From Plazaster borealis (Eukaryota; Echinodermata; Asteroidea; Forcipulatida; Labidiasteridae), in the NCBI GenBank assembly GCA_021014325.1, contig CM037459.1, positions 11,255,501-11,319,500 on the forward strand: a DNA stretch of 64,000 nucleotides. The letters are read 5' to 3'. Every line of letters starts with the position of its first letter. Position 1 is the first letter of the stretch. A program made the position numbers and the translations under genes. The notes beneath the pieces were generated by a model. It did not search any database and had not been told where the DNA came from. It was given only the letters and a program-made list of their open reading frames with translations. Below, one piece after another: positions 1 through 12,987 of this stretch.

Positions 1-165
1 CCTGGAGGAAACGAGCTGCTTTTGGCATTCCTGCAAGGTTGATGACACGAAACAAGTTGAAAAGCATAAATTGAACTGGGTTACTTTTTTCTTGTGTTTT
101 GTTAAATTATTCTTCATTGGGATATAGAAAAGCTTAAAAGAGCTTTAAGCTCTTTTAAGAACCAT

Positions 166-690
166 GCGCAATGACACCTCTACTGTAGCTGACGGCACAA
201 AATCATTAATTAGTTAATAACTAATGAATTTTTGTATCAAATATTTTCATTTTTTGTATAGTCTACGCCTATCCTCATATCAACGCAAACAAAACATGAC
301 AAAGTTCGCTTGTCTGGGAAACTTCGGTCAGCTTGTTCAACCCTGCGCAATGACACCTCTACTGTAAGGCACAAAATCACGAATTAGTTAATAACTAATG
401 AATTTTTGTATTCAATATTTTCATTTTTGGTATAGTCTACGCCTATCCTCATATCAATGCAAACAAAACATGACAAAGTTCGCTTGTCTGTGAAACTTCG
501 TTCAGCTTGTTCAACCCTGCGCAATGACACCTCTACTGTAAGGCACACAATCACGAATTAGTTACTAACTAATGAATTTTTGTATTCAATATTTTCATTT
601 TTGGTATAGTCTACGCCTATCCTCATATCAACGCAAACAAACATGACAAATTTCGCTTGTCTGGGAAACTTCGTTCGGCCTGTTCAGCTG
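166..690 (+). repeat. Tandem repeat, three units of about 175-180 bp
   Basis: Units begin near 166, 345 and 519, each with GCGCAATGACACCTCTACTG, followed by the same block (AATTAGTTAATAACTAATG, GTCTACGCCTATCCTCATAT, then a conserved end). Units 2 and 3 are nearly identical; unit 1 has a small insertion. Unit 3 runs into the single-copy repeat at 590-880. Confidence 0.9.
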
Positions 691-880
691 TTTGAATGCT
701 TTGCTCCAATGCCTTTGTTTACAAATCCCTGGGGGCATATACTGTGAACAAAAATATAAAAAACAGCCAGCCTCCCGAGATGTACAAAATGGTTTTTTGA
801 TTAGTGTAAACAGCACGTTTTCCTTGCCATTGTCAGCTACAACACCCCTTTAGATGTGAAGTGAAATTTGATAACAATAT
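590..880 (+). repeat. Dispersed repeat, copy 1 (second copy near 59490-59960)
   Basis: Shares ordered blocks with 59490-59960 in the same orientation: CAATATTTTCAT, a GAAACTTCGTTC block, TTGTTTACAAATCCCTG, CTCCCGAGATG and a GTTTTTGATT block. No coding capacity seen; class unknown. Confidence 0.65.
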
Positions 881-1267
881 ACTCGAGTTAATAATTCAAA
901 TTATTTTCCTAGCAAACCGTAAAAGTAGTATGGCTTCTCTTTGCAAAATATCACAGTCAGGCATATCCAAATGTGATGGCCAAAGCATTTGGCGGCGGTA
1001 TCATTTGACTTCATATCGTGGCACATAATACAGTTTTGGTGAAATTTGTTCGTCGAACACTAGTGTTTGAGATGCTCATCCGCTACTTTTCAACACTTAA
1101 AATAGACATATAGACAAGTATTTAAAGAACCGACTTGAATTGAGGTCAGGAATCCCATCATAACTTTCAAACAACATATTTTTTCAAAACCTATCATGAT
1201 TTTCTTCATATATTGCATCGAAGTTCTTTGTAATTATGTTTATCATCATGACCTCGACTGGTCTTAC

Positions 1268-3502
1268 CAGTGGTTCCCGAAGTGTAGAAGAAGAAAGCGG
1301 GGTCCGAGTACGAAGCCCCCTTCCGTACATCTCGCGGTATGGCGTCGGAGGACGCAAGGGGAGACGCCAAATCAACGGCCAAGAACCCATCGGGGAGGGC
1401 GGTGTCATCTCCTGCCTCCTTGATAACAACCACACTGATGTTGTCTGCTTGGAGCTCGGCTTGTATTTCCTGCATTGCTGCGATCAAAACTGGATCTGAT
1501 GGAAAGTTTATGGAGTATAATTTAAGTTCTTTATAGCCTATATGTCATTTCAGGAGCCACGGCTTTGGATTCGGCTCTGGCTTATAGCCTATCATGCTGC
1601 CACCATCTTGGTCATGTCCCCTGTATCCAATGGATGCTAATATGCATTGCACAAAGGGGAATCAAACTGTTTCTCCTTCAAGTCTCGGTTTGGTTACATT
1701 GATTTGAATTGGAGAATAACAATATGGCCGCACCATGTTTAAGGTAGGCTCAACCAAATAATTGAAAACGTACACTTTCTGCATGGGGATTAAAACAAAA
1801 GTGGTCTCAAGAAGGGCTTTGTAGTATTGTTGAGATTTAGTTTCGTCTGGTTTGCTGTTGACAAAAAACGAAAACGAAAAGGCATTCAATACCAAGACGA
1901 TCCAGAGAACATTATTGGGAGCCTCATATTTAGTTTCTTGAAGTGAACACTGAGTTATTGTTCCTCCTTTTCTTACCACGGCCGCATATGATCCTCTTCA
2001 TCTGACCGACTCGAATGCAGTGAAGGAGAGTCTCCCCTCTAAGATTGATGTTGAGAAGAGCTCCCGTAACGTACAACTTGAGGAGGGCCATGGATGTAAA
2101 TACGTAGGCCGGCTCATTCTGCATGAACACACCTACGATGTCTCCAAACTGCCATAAAGAAGAGTAGTTGTAAGAGGGAGCAAACCTACTCGCACAATAA
2201 ATATTGAAAAGAAAAAGGAAGTTGAGTTGTCAGGAGACATATTTGATTTGTTTTCAAGTGGCTGAGAGACTTTTTAAATATTGTTTTAGTCATTTTTTTA
2301 TATTTAGTATTTAGCGTTGGTTGCTACGGGGAGCCCTTTTTTGTGTGTGCGGTGCACCCCTATAATTATCAATTGGTGCTCGATATGGGGCATGGTGTAC
2401 CCCCCCCCCCCTATTGTGTCTTCATTGTGTGCTTGGAATCTCAGGAATTCTTTTGAGAATTTTAGGGGGGAGCTCTATACAAGAGGCAAATGGTGTGTTA
2501 TAGTATGGGAACATTGGGGGGGGGGGACACCCTCTGCCCCATATCGGGCAGGCTAGTATAATATTATGTGAGCCCCCTTTTTTTTAGTGTGGTGCACCCC
2601 TATAATTATGATGACGGTCCTGCAGTAGTAACACAAGACTCGAATAGAAGTCCGAAAAAACAGTATAGGCCTACGTTGTGGAATCACCAAGACGAGGTGT
2701 ACGCTTGCATTAATATAAATAATGCAAATGCGTTCAAACACGCACATGTACAGGTACATGTACGTGTATGTGCCACTAATCCCACTTGAAAGGGCGCGAC
2801 CTTCTGTTGCGGGTCACGGAGAGAACAAGGTCAGTCTATTGTGTACACGGTTCAGTGTATCAGTCGTGCGAGGTCGCAGTAAATAATAATAATAACAATT
2901 TGTAAAGGACATTGACTATTCATAAGTTATTCCAAAAAATACGAATGAAACTAATATTAAATGATAAATAAAACTTATTATTGAACATCAAAGGTGGTAC
3001 CCATTAGGCATAAAATAATCTCAAAGTTTTACTTAGTTTTCACTTCTGGTGTAGTATTTAGAACACATCGAGTTTCCTCCACAGTATGTAAAGGCTTAAA
3101 ATGCTGCAATTATTGAGGTAGGCTGTGCACATGTGTTTTTAATTAATGTTAACTTTTTATAAAATATTTGAATTTTTATTTTACACGTACCTGAACCATA
3201 GATTTTCCCCTTAGGTAGTTGGCCACCTTATTTGCAGTTCGATCCACATCACTGTACGTGTGTACCTCATCTTTGAATAAGATTAATGGTTTCTCTGGGT
3301 TGTCCCTCACTTTGGTTTCAAATAGATCCACAAACAAATACCCTTTTCTTTTTAGTTGTTCGATTGGTTTAAAAATTGTCCTCAATGCAAGAAGGAATTC
3401 GGAGAGGTCCTTGAATAAAGTCGGGTACGTCCAGAGAATGTAGACTACGACGGCCAAAACGCCGGCCAAGAGAGAGCACAAAATCGTAAACAACAGACCC
3501 AT
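1268..3502 (-). CDS. SLC27 fatty-acid transport protein / acyl-CoA synthetase, 5' part (partial)
   Basis: Membrane-bound enzyme of the FATP/very-long-chain acyl-CoA synthetase family, which activates fatty acids to acyl-CoA and so drives their uptake. Three coding exons are visible on the minus strand: 3502-3191 (phase 0 end), 2148-1977 and 1495-1268, each with AG acceptor and GT donor and compatible phases; about 237 residues. The start has an ideal context (ACCACCATGG). Residues 1-30 form a hydrophobic N-terminal membrane segment (starts MGLLFTILCSLLAG). Exon 2 carries FMQNEPAYVFTSMALLKL, the usual acyl-CoA synthetase start. Exon 3 ends inside the AMP-binding P-loop, FFFYTSGTTG, split in phase 1 as in the neighbouring SLC27 gene. 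The remaining exons, including the YGATE and FATP motifs, must lie left of position 1. It is divergent from the next gene. Subfamily cannot be assigned from this part. Confidence 0.85.
2350..2625. repeat. Local repeat with poly-C and poly-G tracts
   Basis: GTGCACCCCTATAATTAT occurs at about 2352 and again at about 2592. Between the copies are a run of C near 2400 and a run of G near 2516. It lies in intron 1 of the minus-strand SLC27 gene. Confidence 0.55.
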
Positions 3503-5078
3503 GGTGGTCGTGGTCGTAGGCCTACTACCGCTATTACTATTCTATTGCAGAGATTGAGATTCGTTTCAGCCACGTCCTTCAGTCTTCAGCATAGTCTTGG
3601 TTCCACGACCTTCGCACCGAAATGGATCAATTCAAACAACGCATCGAAATGAATCAATTTCAACAACAGAGGGCTTCACTAATCTTGGTTTGATTTCTAG
3701 CTTCCGCGACAGTCAATGAATTCAAGAAGAAGAAAAGCGCACCCTCTGTCGGGTTATCACGAGTATGAGATAGTAACGTGTTGGACCAAGACTACCTTCG
3801 GTACGGTTGTGAACAGATAGCTGATACGTGCATATCTCACACATAACACATGGATGACGACCTCAAACGAAAAACACAACAAAAGTGGTTTCAGCAAGTA
3901 CTTATAGGGTATTGTGCGATCCTGAACAAAGCTAGAGCCGACCTAGTCACTTGGATTGTGACCAGAAATAGTGTTCATTTTTGTTTTGTGTGCGATATAA
4001 CCATATGGTAGACATTTTTGGTAGAACCATATGGCCCTCCATGGTAGAACTAAATCTGGTTCTACCACCGTTTTATCATGTGAGAGGTACGTTGAGGCAT
4101 GGGTTGAGGTATTTTGATACCTAATAAAATGGTGTGTACTTTTCGGTCGATTATATCAAGTACGGTACTGCACGAGTACAACTAGGGTGGCAGAGTAGTA
4201 TACAAGCTTGGGCCATCGAGTACCAGTACACAAGTGTCCAAGTATCGAGTTTTCTGATATCCCGGAGTACCGAGTCCAACAGCCGAGTACCAAGTATTTA
4301 AATCTCCGAGTGCCAAGTACTTGGATCTCCGAGAAACACCGTACTTTTTCCAAAAATTAATAATAATACTTTGAAACCAGGTGTAGGCCTAAATACATTT
4401 TTGTGTTTTATGAATAATTTCTAGTGTGCTGGTTACAGCTATCAACTTTAATTTTACCTTTTTTTCCAGTGCTTTATTCCTCTATTCCTTGCATTAACAT
4501 AGTAAAAACAATCGAAAAGGAGATGTGCTATATTTGAAAACGAGTACTTAAGGCACTGGACACGTTTGGTACCGGGGTAATTGTCAAAGACCAGTATTCT
4601 CTCTTGGTGTATCCCAACATATGCATAAAATAACAAGCCTGTGAAAATTTGGGCTCAATATTGGTCATCGAAGCAACAATGATGCAAGAAAACACCCTTG
4701 TTGTACAAATTTGTGTAAATACTAAAACGATATTTATTCTGGCAGACTTAATAGTTTGTTCAACCCAAAATGGACAATGACTGTGGTCAATGATGCCACG
4801 CAACGGACTGCGGACGACAACAGCGATCTGGATGAGGCCCAAAATAGTGGCACTCAATTCTTAGTTCCAATAGACTTGGACAAGTTTAATAGTTATAATT
4901 TACACGGTTCAAAGAGCAGAGATACACGTGAGTTTAGTGTCGACATGCATACACTGCTCTGTAACCGAGCAAGAAAAGGAAACCTGTAGGGTCTAAACAA
5001 ACACTCCAGCTTTAGATATGTACAAAAAACAGTTGATTAAAAATTAGTTTACCTAACAGCTTCGCATTATTAGTCAGA
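3503..5078. promoter_or_regulatory. Divergent intergenic region between the two SLC27 genes
   Basis: The two start codons (3502 minus, 5079 plus) face away from each other across 1.6 kb, so both promoters and 5' UTRs must lie here unless non-coding 5' exons lie further out. I could not pick a convincing TATA box or initiator. The region contains a truncated transposable-element copy at 4548-4724 and a degenerate GAGTACCAAGTA-rich stretch at about 4150-4340. Confidence 0.4.
4548..4724 (+). mobile_element. Family A foldback element, truncated copy 1
   Basis: Begins TTAAGGCACTGGACACGTTT, then has the family blocks GTGTATCCCAACATATGC and TTGTGTAAATAC, but stops before the central palindrome. It lies between the divergent SLC27 genes. 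Confidence 0.8.
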
Positions 5079-8000
5079 ATGCCCGCTTCGGTTTCTTCTT
5101 ACCGCCGAGTTGCCGGAGCAGCTGCGGCTGCCGTACTGAGCCTGCCCGTCCTCGGAGCAGCCTATCTCCGCTTGAAATATGGACCTCGACTCACTGACGA
5201 CATAGCGGAGCTGTACGCTAGCTACCTCGTCCTAAAACGTCTGCAATACATGCAGAAAAACAACATCTTTATGATCGATGTGTTCGAGTCACACGTGAAG
5301 GAAACTCCCGATAAAACCTTCTTACTCTACCAAGATGAGAAATACACTTTCAGTGATCTGGACAAGGAAGGGAACAGGCTGGCAAGATTTATGCAGAGCG
5401 ATGGCAGATTACTCTGCAAGGATTCGGCTGCCATTTTGATGCTGAACGACCCTGGCTTCCTGGTGACATGGTTGGCTTTCAGTAAGTTTGGGCTGAAGAC
5501 GGCTTTCCTGAACTACAACTTAAAGAGCAGCGCCCTTTTACACTGCATCAAGGCATGTAAAGTCAAAGCTGTCATGGTTGGAAAAGGTAAGCTCAAACAA
5601 ATACCGGAAGAAATTAAGGTCAGTTCACACAGTTACACAAGCACACAGTTCACAGTTCACAAGCATCACATCACAACAAAATGCGTCCGCATTTTTACAG
5701 CATGGAGGTGAAGGGAGAATAGGCTTATTATGAGCTAAATGCACCTTTGCAATGCTTCTTTTTCAGGAAACTGTACGTACTTTCCACCTGTTTCAGCTAT
5801 TTTGTGGCATGGCTCTATAATTGTTTGTAAAGTAAATGTGTAGAATGTACGTAGTATATTACGGGAACGAATTATACAATATTCTCTTAAGTCAAAGAAC
5901 CGTGTTGTTTGAGTAAACGGTTCGTGCTTTGGGCATGAATATAACTGTACATAAAACTGTGCAGTAGTACGGAACATTAATGATGGGAAACATAATGATC
6001 TGATCTGCTTGTGTGTAGGTTGACACGCCCACATGCTTTATCTCAAACTGTTTGCATAGGCTCCCAACCTGAACCTGGTAACTGGTATACAAACATACAT
6101 ATATTCATGTTGTTCCCTAATGTGCGCTCTCAATAACGAACATTTTTACAACAAATCTTATTTTCACATGTGAGGCTGCACTTTACAGGAAGGAAGGAAG
6201 GAAATAGTTTTGCCCCCAGCCGCGGTTTTTAGAAACATTAATTTGAAAAACAAAATGTCTGCACATTGATATGTCGCTGGACTTCAATAATTGTGTGTAT
6301 ATTTTGTCATCGTTTGGCTGATTATTTAGAAAGGAAATTATTTATAGGTTGCTTTTTAATATCTTTTGTCATCGTTTAGCTGATTATTTAGAAAGAAAAT
6401 TATTTATAGGTTGCTTTTTAATATCTACACATTTCCGTATTGAAGAGTGACTCTTTCACACATTCAAAATTACTACTCTATTTGTATTTGACACATGCTT
6501 ATGTGGTTGATGTACGTCTCGGCCAACGATACGGGACTCAAATTGTTACAAGTTGTTCTCGTAAACGATACCTGATAAATAATTTACCGTATTAGTTGAT
6601 GTGCATTACTTTACGATCATCAATAAAGCTGATACAAAATATTGCAATGCTCAGAGACTGTCCTTCGATTTCAAACGTTTCAATTAGAAAACCTTCATCA
6701 AAACTTGAAAACAACAAACAAGTAATCCACTAATCATGAACTATATACCAGTCATTGTGTTTTTTGTATGATCCTTCGTTGTCAGATAAGCGTCTTCTGA
6801 GTGCCTTGGAACCGATCCTACCAGATCTTCAGCGGCTTGGAATCAAGGTATGGGTCTACGGTAAAGTCGACGCCCTCCCTCTACCACCGGGTATGGTCCA
6901 GGTGATGACATGGGGTGTGCCGAGTGGTCCACTTCCCAAGAGTGTACGGGATGGAGTCGCCATGGATGATGTCTCTGTCTACATTTTCACGTCAGGAACT
7001 ACGGGTAAAAAATGTTCACTTTTGAAAACTCTAACTCTCTCCATTCTCTTGCGTTATACGCGTGGGAATTAGCTACAGGTGCCATCATCTGGCTTGTTTT
7101 AGACAGTCATTTTTTTCACTGGAGGGGGAGGAGGGGGAATAACTTTTTATTAGGGGAGGGCATGGGCCAATCCCACTTCTTTTTTTTAGGGCCCTTCATA
7201 TCTGGATTAAGTTATGTTCGTGTGGGCACCTGGGCCGCTGGAAATTTGTAGGGGTTGGGTCACGTGCCCCAGACCCCCGTGGGTACGTCGCTTGGATCCA
7301 TTATAATGACAAAAGTCTTAGTGCATCCTCTTATTCGTCCTCTACCTGTACAGCCTTAAAACTATTACAAATTTGCCATTGAAATAACAAAAGCAGTAAC
7401 ACTCTGTGCCTGAAATGGAGATGTACTCAGTAAGGATGATCGATACCACATACCGACTTTTAATTGACAATAGTCATGGCTCTCGGTTTTTACTATCTTG
7501 GACGGTCTTCTTGACGAATTTTACAAAGTCATTTTCCTTTATTCAGTTCATACTTTGTGTTATTCTCCGATTGTCCAGGTTTCCCCAAGCCGGCCAAGGT
7601 ATCTCATTATCGTTCCATTGGCGGATGCTCAGTCATGGCGTCACAGGTTGGCATTAGCAGCTCGGATATATTTTATGTCACTTTACCTCTTTACCACAGT
7701 ATGGCGTTTGGCATGGGTCTCATGACCTCCATACTAACAGGTAAGAGGGTCGAAATTTATCCTGAGTGGATGGTTCCTTATTTTTAAGAGAGAAACAAGT
7801 TTGCATAATCTTCTTTGCTATGTAGCAATGCTGCGTACGTACGTGTTTGTTACCTTTCATTGATTTTTGAAGAGCAAAATGTGGTAGAATCATCAGTTAC
7901 TGTATAACGATTTTGGCAGCTGCTCCTGTCAGATCATTGCAAAAGCCCATGGTATTCTTAAACGGTTCGTCTACAGCCAGTTGCCGTAGCAACAGCAAAA

Positions 8001-11000
8001 AATTTACAGCTTCATTTACACAGCCTTAGTTTGCAAAGGTGCATTCAGGTAAAAACAAAAAATTAAAAACCATCAAAATATGTTTATATATATGCTTTAC
8101 AGTTTAGTCCGTTCACGTCAGTTCAGTCAACACAGATCGTAAACGTGGTATCTGCGTTAACATCGTGATAATATTTTGCTGAATCATTGTATAGATAACT
8201 ATTATGCTGTTAATATCCAAACAATCCCCAAAGCCCGTTGTTTTGCAAACAATGTTAACGCTGCATTTGCCCTCTGTATAGGTTGTACCATTGCAATAGG
8301 GACGTTCTCTCCGAAGAGTTTCTGGGATGACGTCCGGAAGTACCGGGCCAATGTGATATTTTACATCGGCGAGATCTGCCGCTACCTGCTCGCACAACCT
8401 AAGGTACAAGTTCCCTCTATTAATGATGACGTGTTCGAATCAGAATTGTGCCTTTCATAAACGTGTTTTAGTGTTGGGATGTACATGTAGTTTTGTAGGG
8501 TTACCAGTTGATGTTGATTGCTTTACACTTTTTACAAGAGGGGCCTATACATAAACCCACTCACCCAACACCAGTCAATCACCCACTCCTAGACTCGCCC
8601 TAGTCCGAGCTGGACATAAACTAGGAGTTAAAAAGAAATTGGGGCCTGTGTGGCAGGGGATTCTGTCCCCCCGGAGATTCTGTCCCCCCATACGGCGAAC
8701 TGTGTACAAACTTCTTTTGATAGGGCCCTCTTTTGAATCATCCTCCTCCAGCCCATATTAATTTCCCGTATGGGGACAGAATCTCCGGGGGACAGTTTTC
8801 CCTGGGACACCTGCAATTGCATCCTATTATAGGCCTACACATTTGCCCAGACTTTTCCTACGGTACAACGGTAACCTTCATTGTCTTTATCAAACAAAGC
8901 TATAGATGGGCGATAAAACCAACGATACAATTATAAAACAAGTCGATTAACACTTTCACACTTTTTTTATTTTTTTATTTTTTTTTATAGCGGCCCGATG
9001 ATGGCCAATACGAACACAAGGTTAAGGCAGCGTTCGGCCTCGGTCTACGTCCAGACATCTGGGTGGATTTTGAGAAGCGATTTAACATTGCCCAGGTGTA
9101 CGAGATGTACGGAGCGACAGAATGTCCGATGATGAGTATCAACTTAGAAGACAAAGTCGGCAGTGTCGGCAGACATGGAGGTCTTGTCAAGGTTTGTGTG
9201 GAAGCGATGAGTTTTAGTAGCATTATGTGGACGTTCAGAATAAAATCACCAGGAGTAAAGCCAACATTCAGGCTTTTGATGTTTAACATCGATTTGGAGT
9301 GTCTCCTGAAGAGGTTACAATACTATGCCCAGAATGCTGCTGCACGTGTTCTTTTTTTCCTGAGGAGAAAAATATTTTGACCATAAATTGTTGTTACCCC
9401 AACACTTAAAGGCACTGAACACGTTTGGAAATTGTCAAAGACCAGTGTTCTCACTTGGTGTATCCCAACATATGCATAAAATAACAAGCCTGTGAAAATT
9501 TGGGCTCAATTGGTCATCGAAGTTGCAAGAAAATGATGAAAGAAAAAACACCCTTGTTGTACAATATTGTGTGCTTTTAGATAGGAATAAAAACTTCTTG
9601 CAAGAAGTTTTATTTTTTTAGTGAGAAATTACCTCTTCCTCAAAAACTACGTTAGTTCAGAGGGAGTCGTTTCCTACAATGTTTTATACTATCAACAGCT
9701 CTCCGTTGCTCGTTACCAAGTCAGTTTTTATGTTGATATATATTTTGAGTAATGACCAAACGACAATCAACAACAGATTTAAACAAAAAGAAATGAAGAA
9801 AATACATTAGAACAAACAGATCACAGGCTGGGAAATAGGTGAGTTTTGAGTTGGCGCTTGAAGGTCACAGTATGTCGCTTCCCTGATAGCACACGGCAGC
9901 TTGTTCCACAATTATGGGGCAACAATAAAGCTGTCCCCAGCCTTTCTTTTGGAGCGTGGAACAATCAGCCGGGTGACATCAAAAGAGGATATCGCTATAG
10001 GAGATTGCACTTGGAAGGATTTACATAAATAGAAGAATTTTGAACACGATTCTTTCCTTGGCCGGAATCAATAAGCACTTTATGATCTTGCCCTATTGTG
10101 TTTTAAGAGACATTGGGTATTTTTTAAAAGTTCCCCACCATCGCCAGCTAAAAGTGTTAATACTTATTCATATTATTTTGTTTGTGTTGCAGGCACTTAT
10201 GAACTTCCTGGAAATCTTGAAGTGTGACATAGAAACTGCTGAGCCAATCAGGGACGCAAATGGAATGTGCATTCTTGCAGCCCCGGGTACGCCATCAATA
10301 TTATTATTATTAATAAACGTGAAGAAAACAGTCTGAACAAATATGGCTCTCAAAAACAACGTGGGCATTTTTTATTTCAAAGTGATTCCAAAGCTTAATC
10401 TTTAGATAATGTTTCTTGGAAACTAGACGATCGGAATTAATAATTTAATCTTCCATTCTTGCGAGCGTTACCGGCCATACTAGTCTCATCACATTAAAGG
10501 GGCACGTTGCTTTGGATTGGGCAATTTGGGATATTATAAGAAGCGTTCGTTATGAAATGAATATGGTTGGAAAGGTGTTTTAAAAGCGCCCAATCCAAAG
10601 AAATGTGTCCATTTAAAACTCCTATCATTAAACCTCCCTATACAGGCGAAACCGGTCTCATGGTCAGCAGGGTGGACGAGATTCACCACTTCGACGGCTA
10701 CATGGCTGACCGCAAAACAAACGAGAAGAAACTTGTCAGAGACGTCAAAAAGAAGGGAGACTTGTATTTCAATACTGGTGACTTGATGATGTCTGATAAG
10801 GAGGGCTATCTCTTCTTCACTGACAGACTCGGGGACACTTTTAGGTAAATTTTGACACCATCATTTCTCAAAAAGATTTTGCATAATAAGACGTTTCAAA
10901 TTAATACCGGTACGGGGAAGTGCGAGTGTCCCTGAGTGGCGTTATTTCATATAGACACTTTTCTCATGCATGGTTTCAACTTAAATCACATTAAAATGTT

Positions 11001-12642
11001 TTGATAATAAGTAAGCAATAAACACAAAATGATGTTGTGTCCAGATCAGGGTGAAGTCTTACTGGCCAAGGTTCCGGCGGTCAGTGTTGTCTTTGAGACT
11101 CAGATTCTGGATCATGCTGACCAGAAAAATGGATCACACTGACCTGACACTGACATTACTGCCAATTGGGACTCTTCTTCAGGTCAATTCTGATCCGAGG
11201 CTCAATCTTTAGAGCGCATGTTTGGATTTTGGAACACGTCCTATGTCTCAAGGTTTGGGGTATTGAATAGCCTGGAAACTTGTACCATCACTATGGTCGA
11301 GTCCATTGATGGCTGCTACACTCTGGTGCTCCGGGTGGCCTTGAATGTCAGCTGGATGCAGAAAGTGACAATATTATTATGACCAACTCTGTTGCGACCT
11401 CTCCAAGCCTTGGCAAGGATAGCAGGAAGCAGCTACAAATTGCTGGACTATGCGATCTAGCATAGCCATCATCTGGGAACCAACCCATGGGAAGATGAAC
11501 CGTGTGCGCCTTTCCAAAACCATGGTCAATAATTGACCTTTATCATGGTGATGCAGCCATCTTGCTTTTCTTCTTTTCGACCCAATGTAACCAAACCGAG
11601 GCTGTAAGGAAAAGATAGTCTGGTTACTTTCGTGATTTGAGAACTGCCAGTAACACTGTTTTATTCAGGGTACCTGAAACAAATGATGACCACGGCAGGA
11701 TAAATGCCAATACCCTGAGTGATTGAGGAGACGGCTCCGCGACTGGTGATGAACTCATGACACTGATGATGGATCGACGGAACATGTGGCGCATCATTCT
11801 GTCCTCGTACCCAACGCAACGTCGGTTCGTGATGGTGATACACAATATCCGTCGTCTAGGCATGGTACTATAATATGGACTATTATAGTGTTTCGTTATT
11901 AACAAATCTTTGTCTTTCACAGATGGAAAGGCGAAAATGTTGCCACCACTGAGGTCGCACATGTCATGAACGCATTCCCCGGTATCTTGGAGTCTAACGT
12001 CTATGGTGTTCAAGTGCCAGGTTAGTTTTCAGGAACATAAATTGAATAATTATTTCAGGTAAATTTGTTTCCTTTTAATTCATCTTTGAAATATATTTCT
12101 GATACTAGAAAGTGCTGGTTACAGTTATTCGAAAGCTTCCCTGGCACAACCGGCACGGTACCTATAGTTCATACCAATTTAACTAATATTTATTGAACTT
12201 ATAATAAAGTGATAATGATCAAATTTATAAAGTGATGAAAACAGTGTTAAATCATACTCTTCATAGGTTGGTTTGTTTCGGCCTCTTCCTTTTCCTTTTT
12301 TTAATGAAATATTTTGATTTTGAATCTACAACAGGTCAAGAAGGAAGGGCCGGCATGGCAGCGTTGGTGTTACAAAAAGATGTCAACCTCGACACCAAAG
12401 GTCTGTTCGAACACGTCACGGCTGCACTACCGATCTACGCATGTCCAAAATTCCTGCGAATCACTGACGAGATTTCGACAACCACGACTTTCAAACACAC
12501 AAAGACCTCCCTCGTCAAGGAAGGGTTTGACCTCAACGTCGTTTCGGATTCACTCTACTTCCTGGATGTATCGGAGAAGACTTACGTAGTGCTGGACAAC
12601 AGTGTCTTTAGACGGATTGTTGCCGGACAAGCGAGGTTGTGA
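5079..12642 (+). CDS. SLC27A2-like: SLC27 fatty-acid transport protein 2-like (very-long-chain acyl-CoA synthetase), complete
   Basis: Activates long and very long fatty acids to acyl-CoA (ATP + CoA), typically at ER, peroxisomal or plasma membrane. Nine exons: 5079-5586, 6786-7004, 7579-7740, 8282-8403, 8991-9191, 10193-10286, 10646-10844, 11923-12020, 12335-12642. All are GT-AG with matching phases, giving 1911 nt and 636 aa, the normal family length (about 620-650). Visible motifs: hydrophobic N-terminus (residues 8-30); AMP-binding P-loop [15 protein letters not shown] (about 234-248, split by intron 2); YGATE (377-381); YFNTGD (476-481); and the FATP signature [14 protein letters not shown] (about 501-514). 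The end, [15 protein letters not shown] then DSLYFLD, resembles FATP2/FATP6 more than FATP1/4 from memory of the families. Start ATG has A at -3. No clear AATAAA seen near the stop. Confidence 0.92.
6303..6426 (+). repeat. Tandem duplication, 2 x 62 bp
   Basis: Two adjacent 62-bp units (6303-6364 and 6365-6426), each TTTGTCATCGTTT... to TTTTTAATATCT, differing at about two bases. Intron 1 of the SLC27A2-like gene. Confidence 0.92.
8655..8803. mobile_element. Foldback (MITE-like) element with GGGGATTCTGTCCC ends
   Basis: The left arm (AGATTCTGTCCCCCCATACG) is mirrored by CGTATGGGGACAGAATCT on the right, with imperfect outer extensions. No coding capacity. Intron 4 of the SLC27A2-like gene. 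Confidence 0.75.
9406..9762 (+). mobile_element. Family A foldback element, copy 2
   Basis: Starts TTAAAGGCACTGAACACGTT and keeps the central palindrome near 9592-9612 in slightly degraded form. The right terminus is cut at ACCAAACG. Intron 5 of the SLC27A2-like gene. Confidence 0.9.
10494..10616. mobile_element. Family B foldback element, short copy
   Basis: Inverted ends: TTAAAGGGGCACGTTGCTTT on the left against AATCCAAAGAAATGTGTCC on the right, with GGATTGGGC/GCCCAATCC inside. It ends only about 30 bp before exon 7 of the SLC27A2-like gene. A longer copy lies at 27436-27806. Confidence 0.82.
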
Positions 12643-12987
12643 CAGCATATCTTGAATGTGAACCAATTTCAGGGAGTTGTGAAGAAAAAAGATTAATTTT
12701 TATGAAAAAAAAACCCAACAACTTAATGACTTCGCGTGCTGGCCTAAAAAGGAAAATTATCTGCGTGCATGGTTTTGTCTTGTCTTGTCTTGCTCACAGT
12801 TAAACAATTGATCATAATGGTGAACAAATCTGTATAACTCATTGTTGAACTCTCTTATGGTCGTAAGCCACGCTGCCCTTATTGGGATAAAACTTTTAAG
12901 TAGGGTAGCAGGCCAACATCGCCATTCTCGTCAGAGCTGTATTAACTGTGCATTTGCAGTACGTGGAAGTGGAAAATTATTACAACG

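Larger units (their letters stand above)
1..1267. other. Intron sequence of the left SLC27 gene
   Basis: No coding similarity found. It holds a tandem repeat at 166-690 and a dispersed repeat at 590-880, described separately. It should be intron because the SLC27 gene on the minus strand continues past the left edge. Confidence 0.55.

Noticed and set aside
166..690. Possible CRISPR-like array of three repeats
   Set aside because: Only three units, each repeated over its whole length with no unique spacers, in animal DNA. It is an ordinary tandem repeat.
12232..12334. Open frame extending upstream of the last SLC27A2-like exon
   Set aside because: The AG acceptor at 12333-12334 with the split Gly codon restores the family reading exactly (GQEGRAG), so the upstream part is intron.
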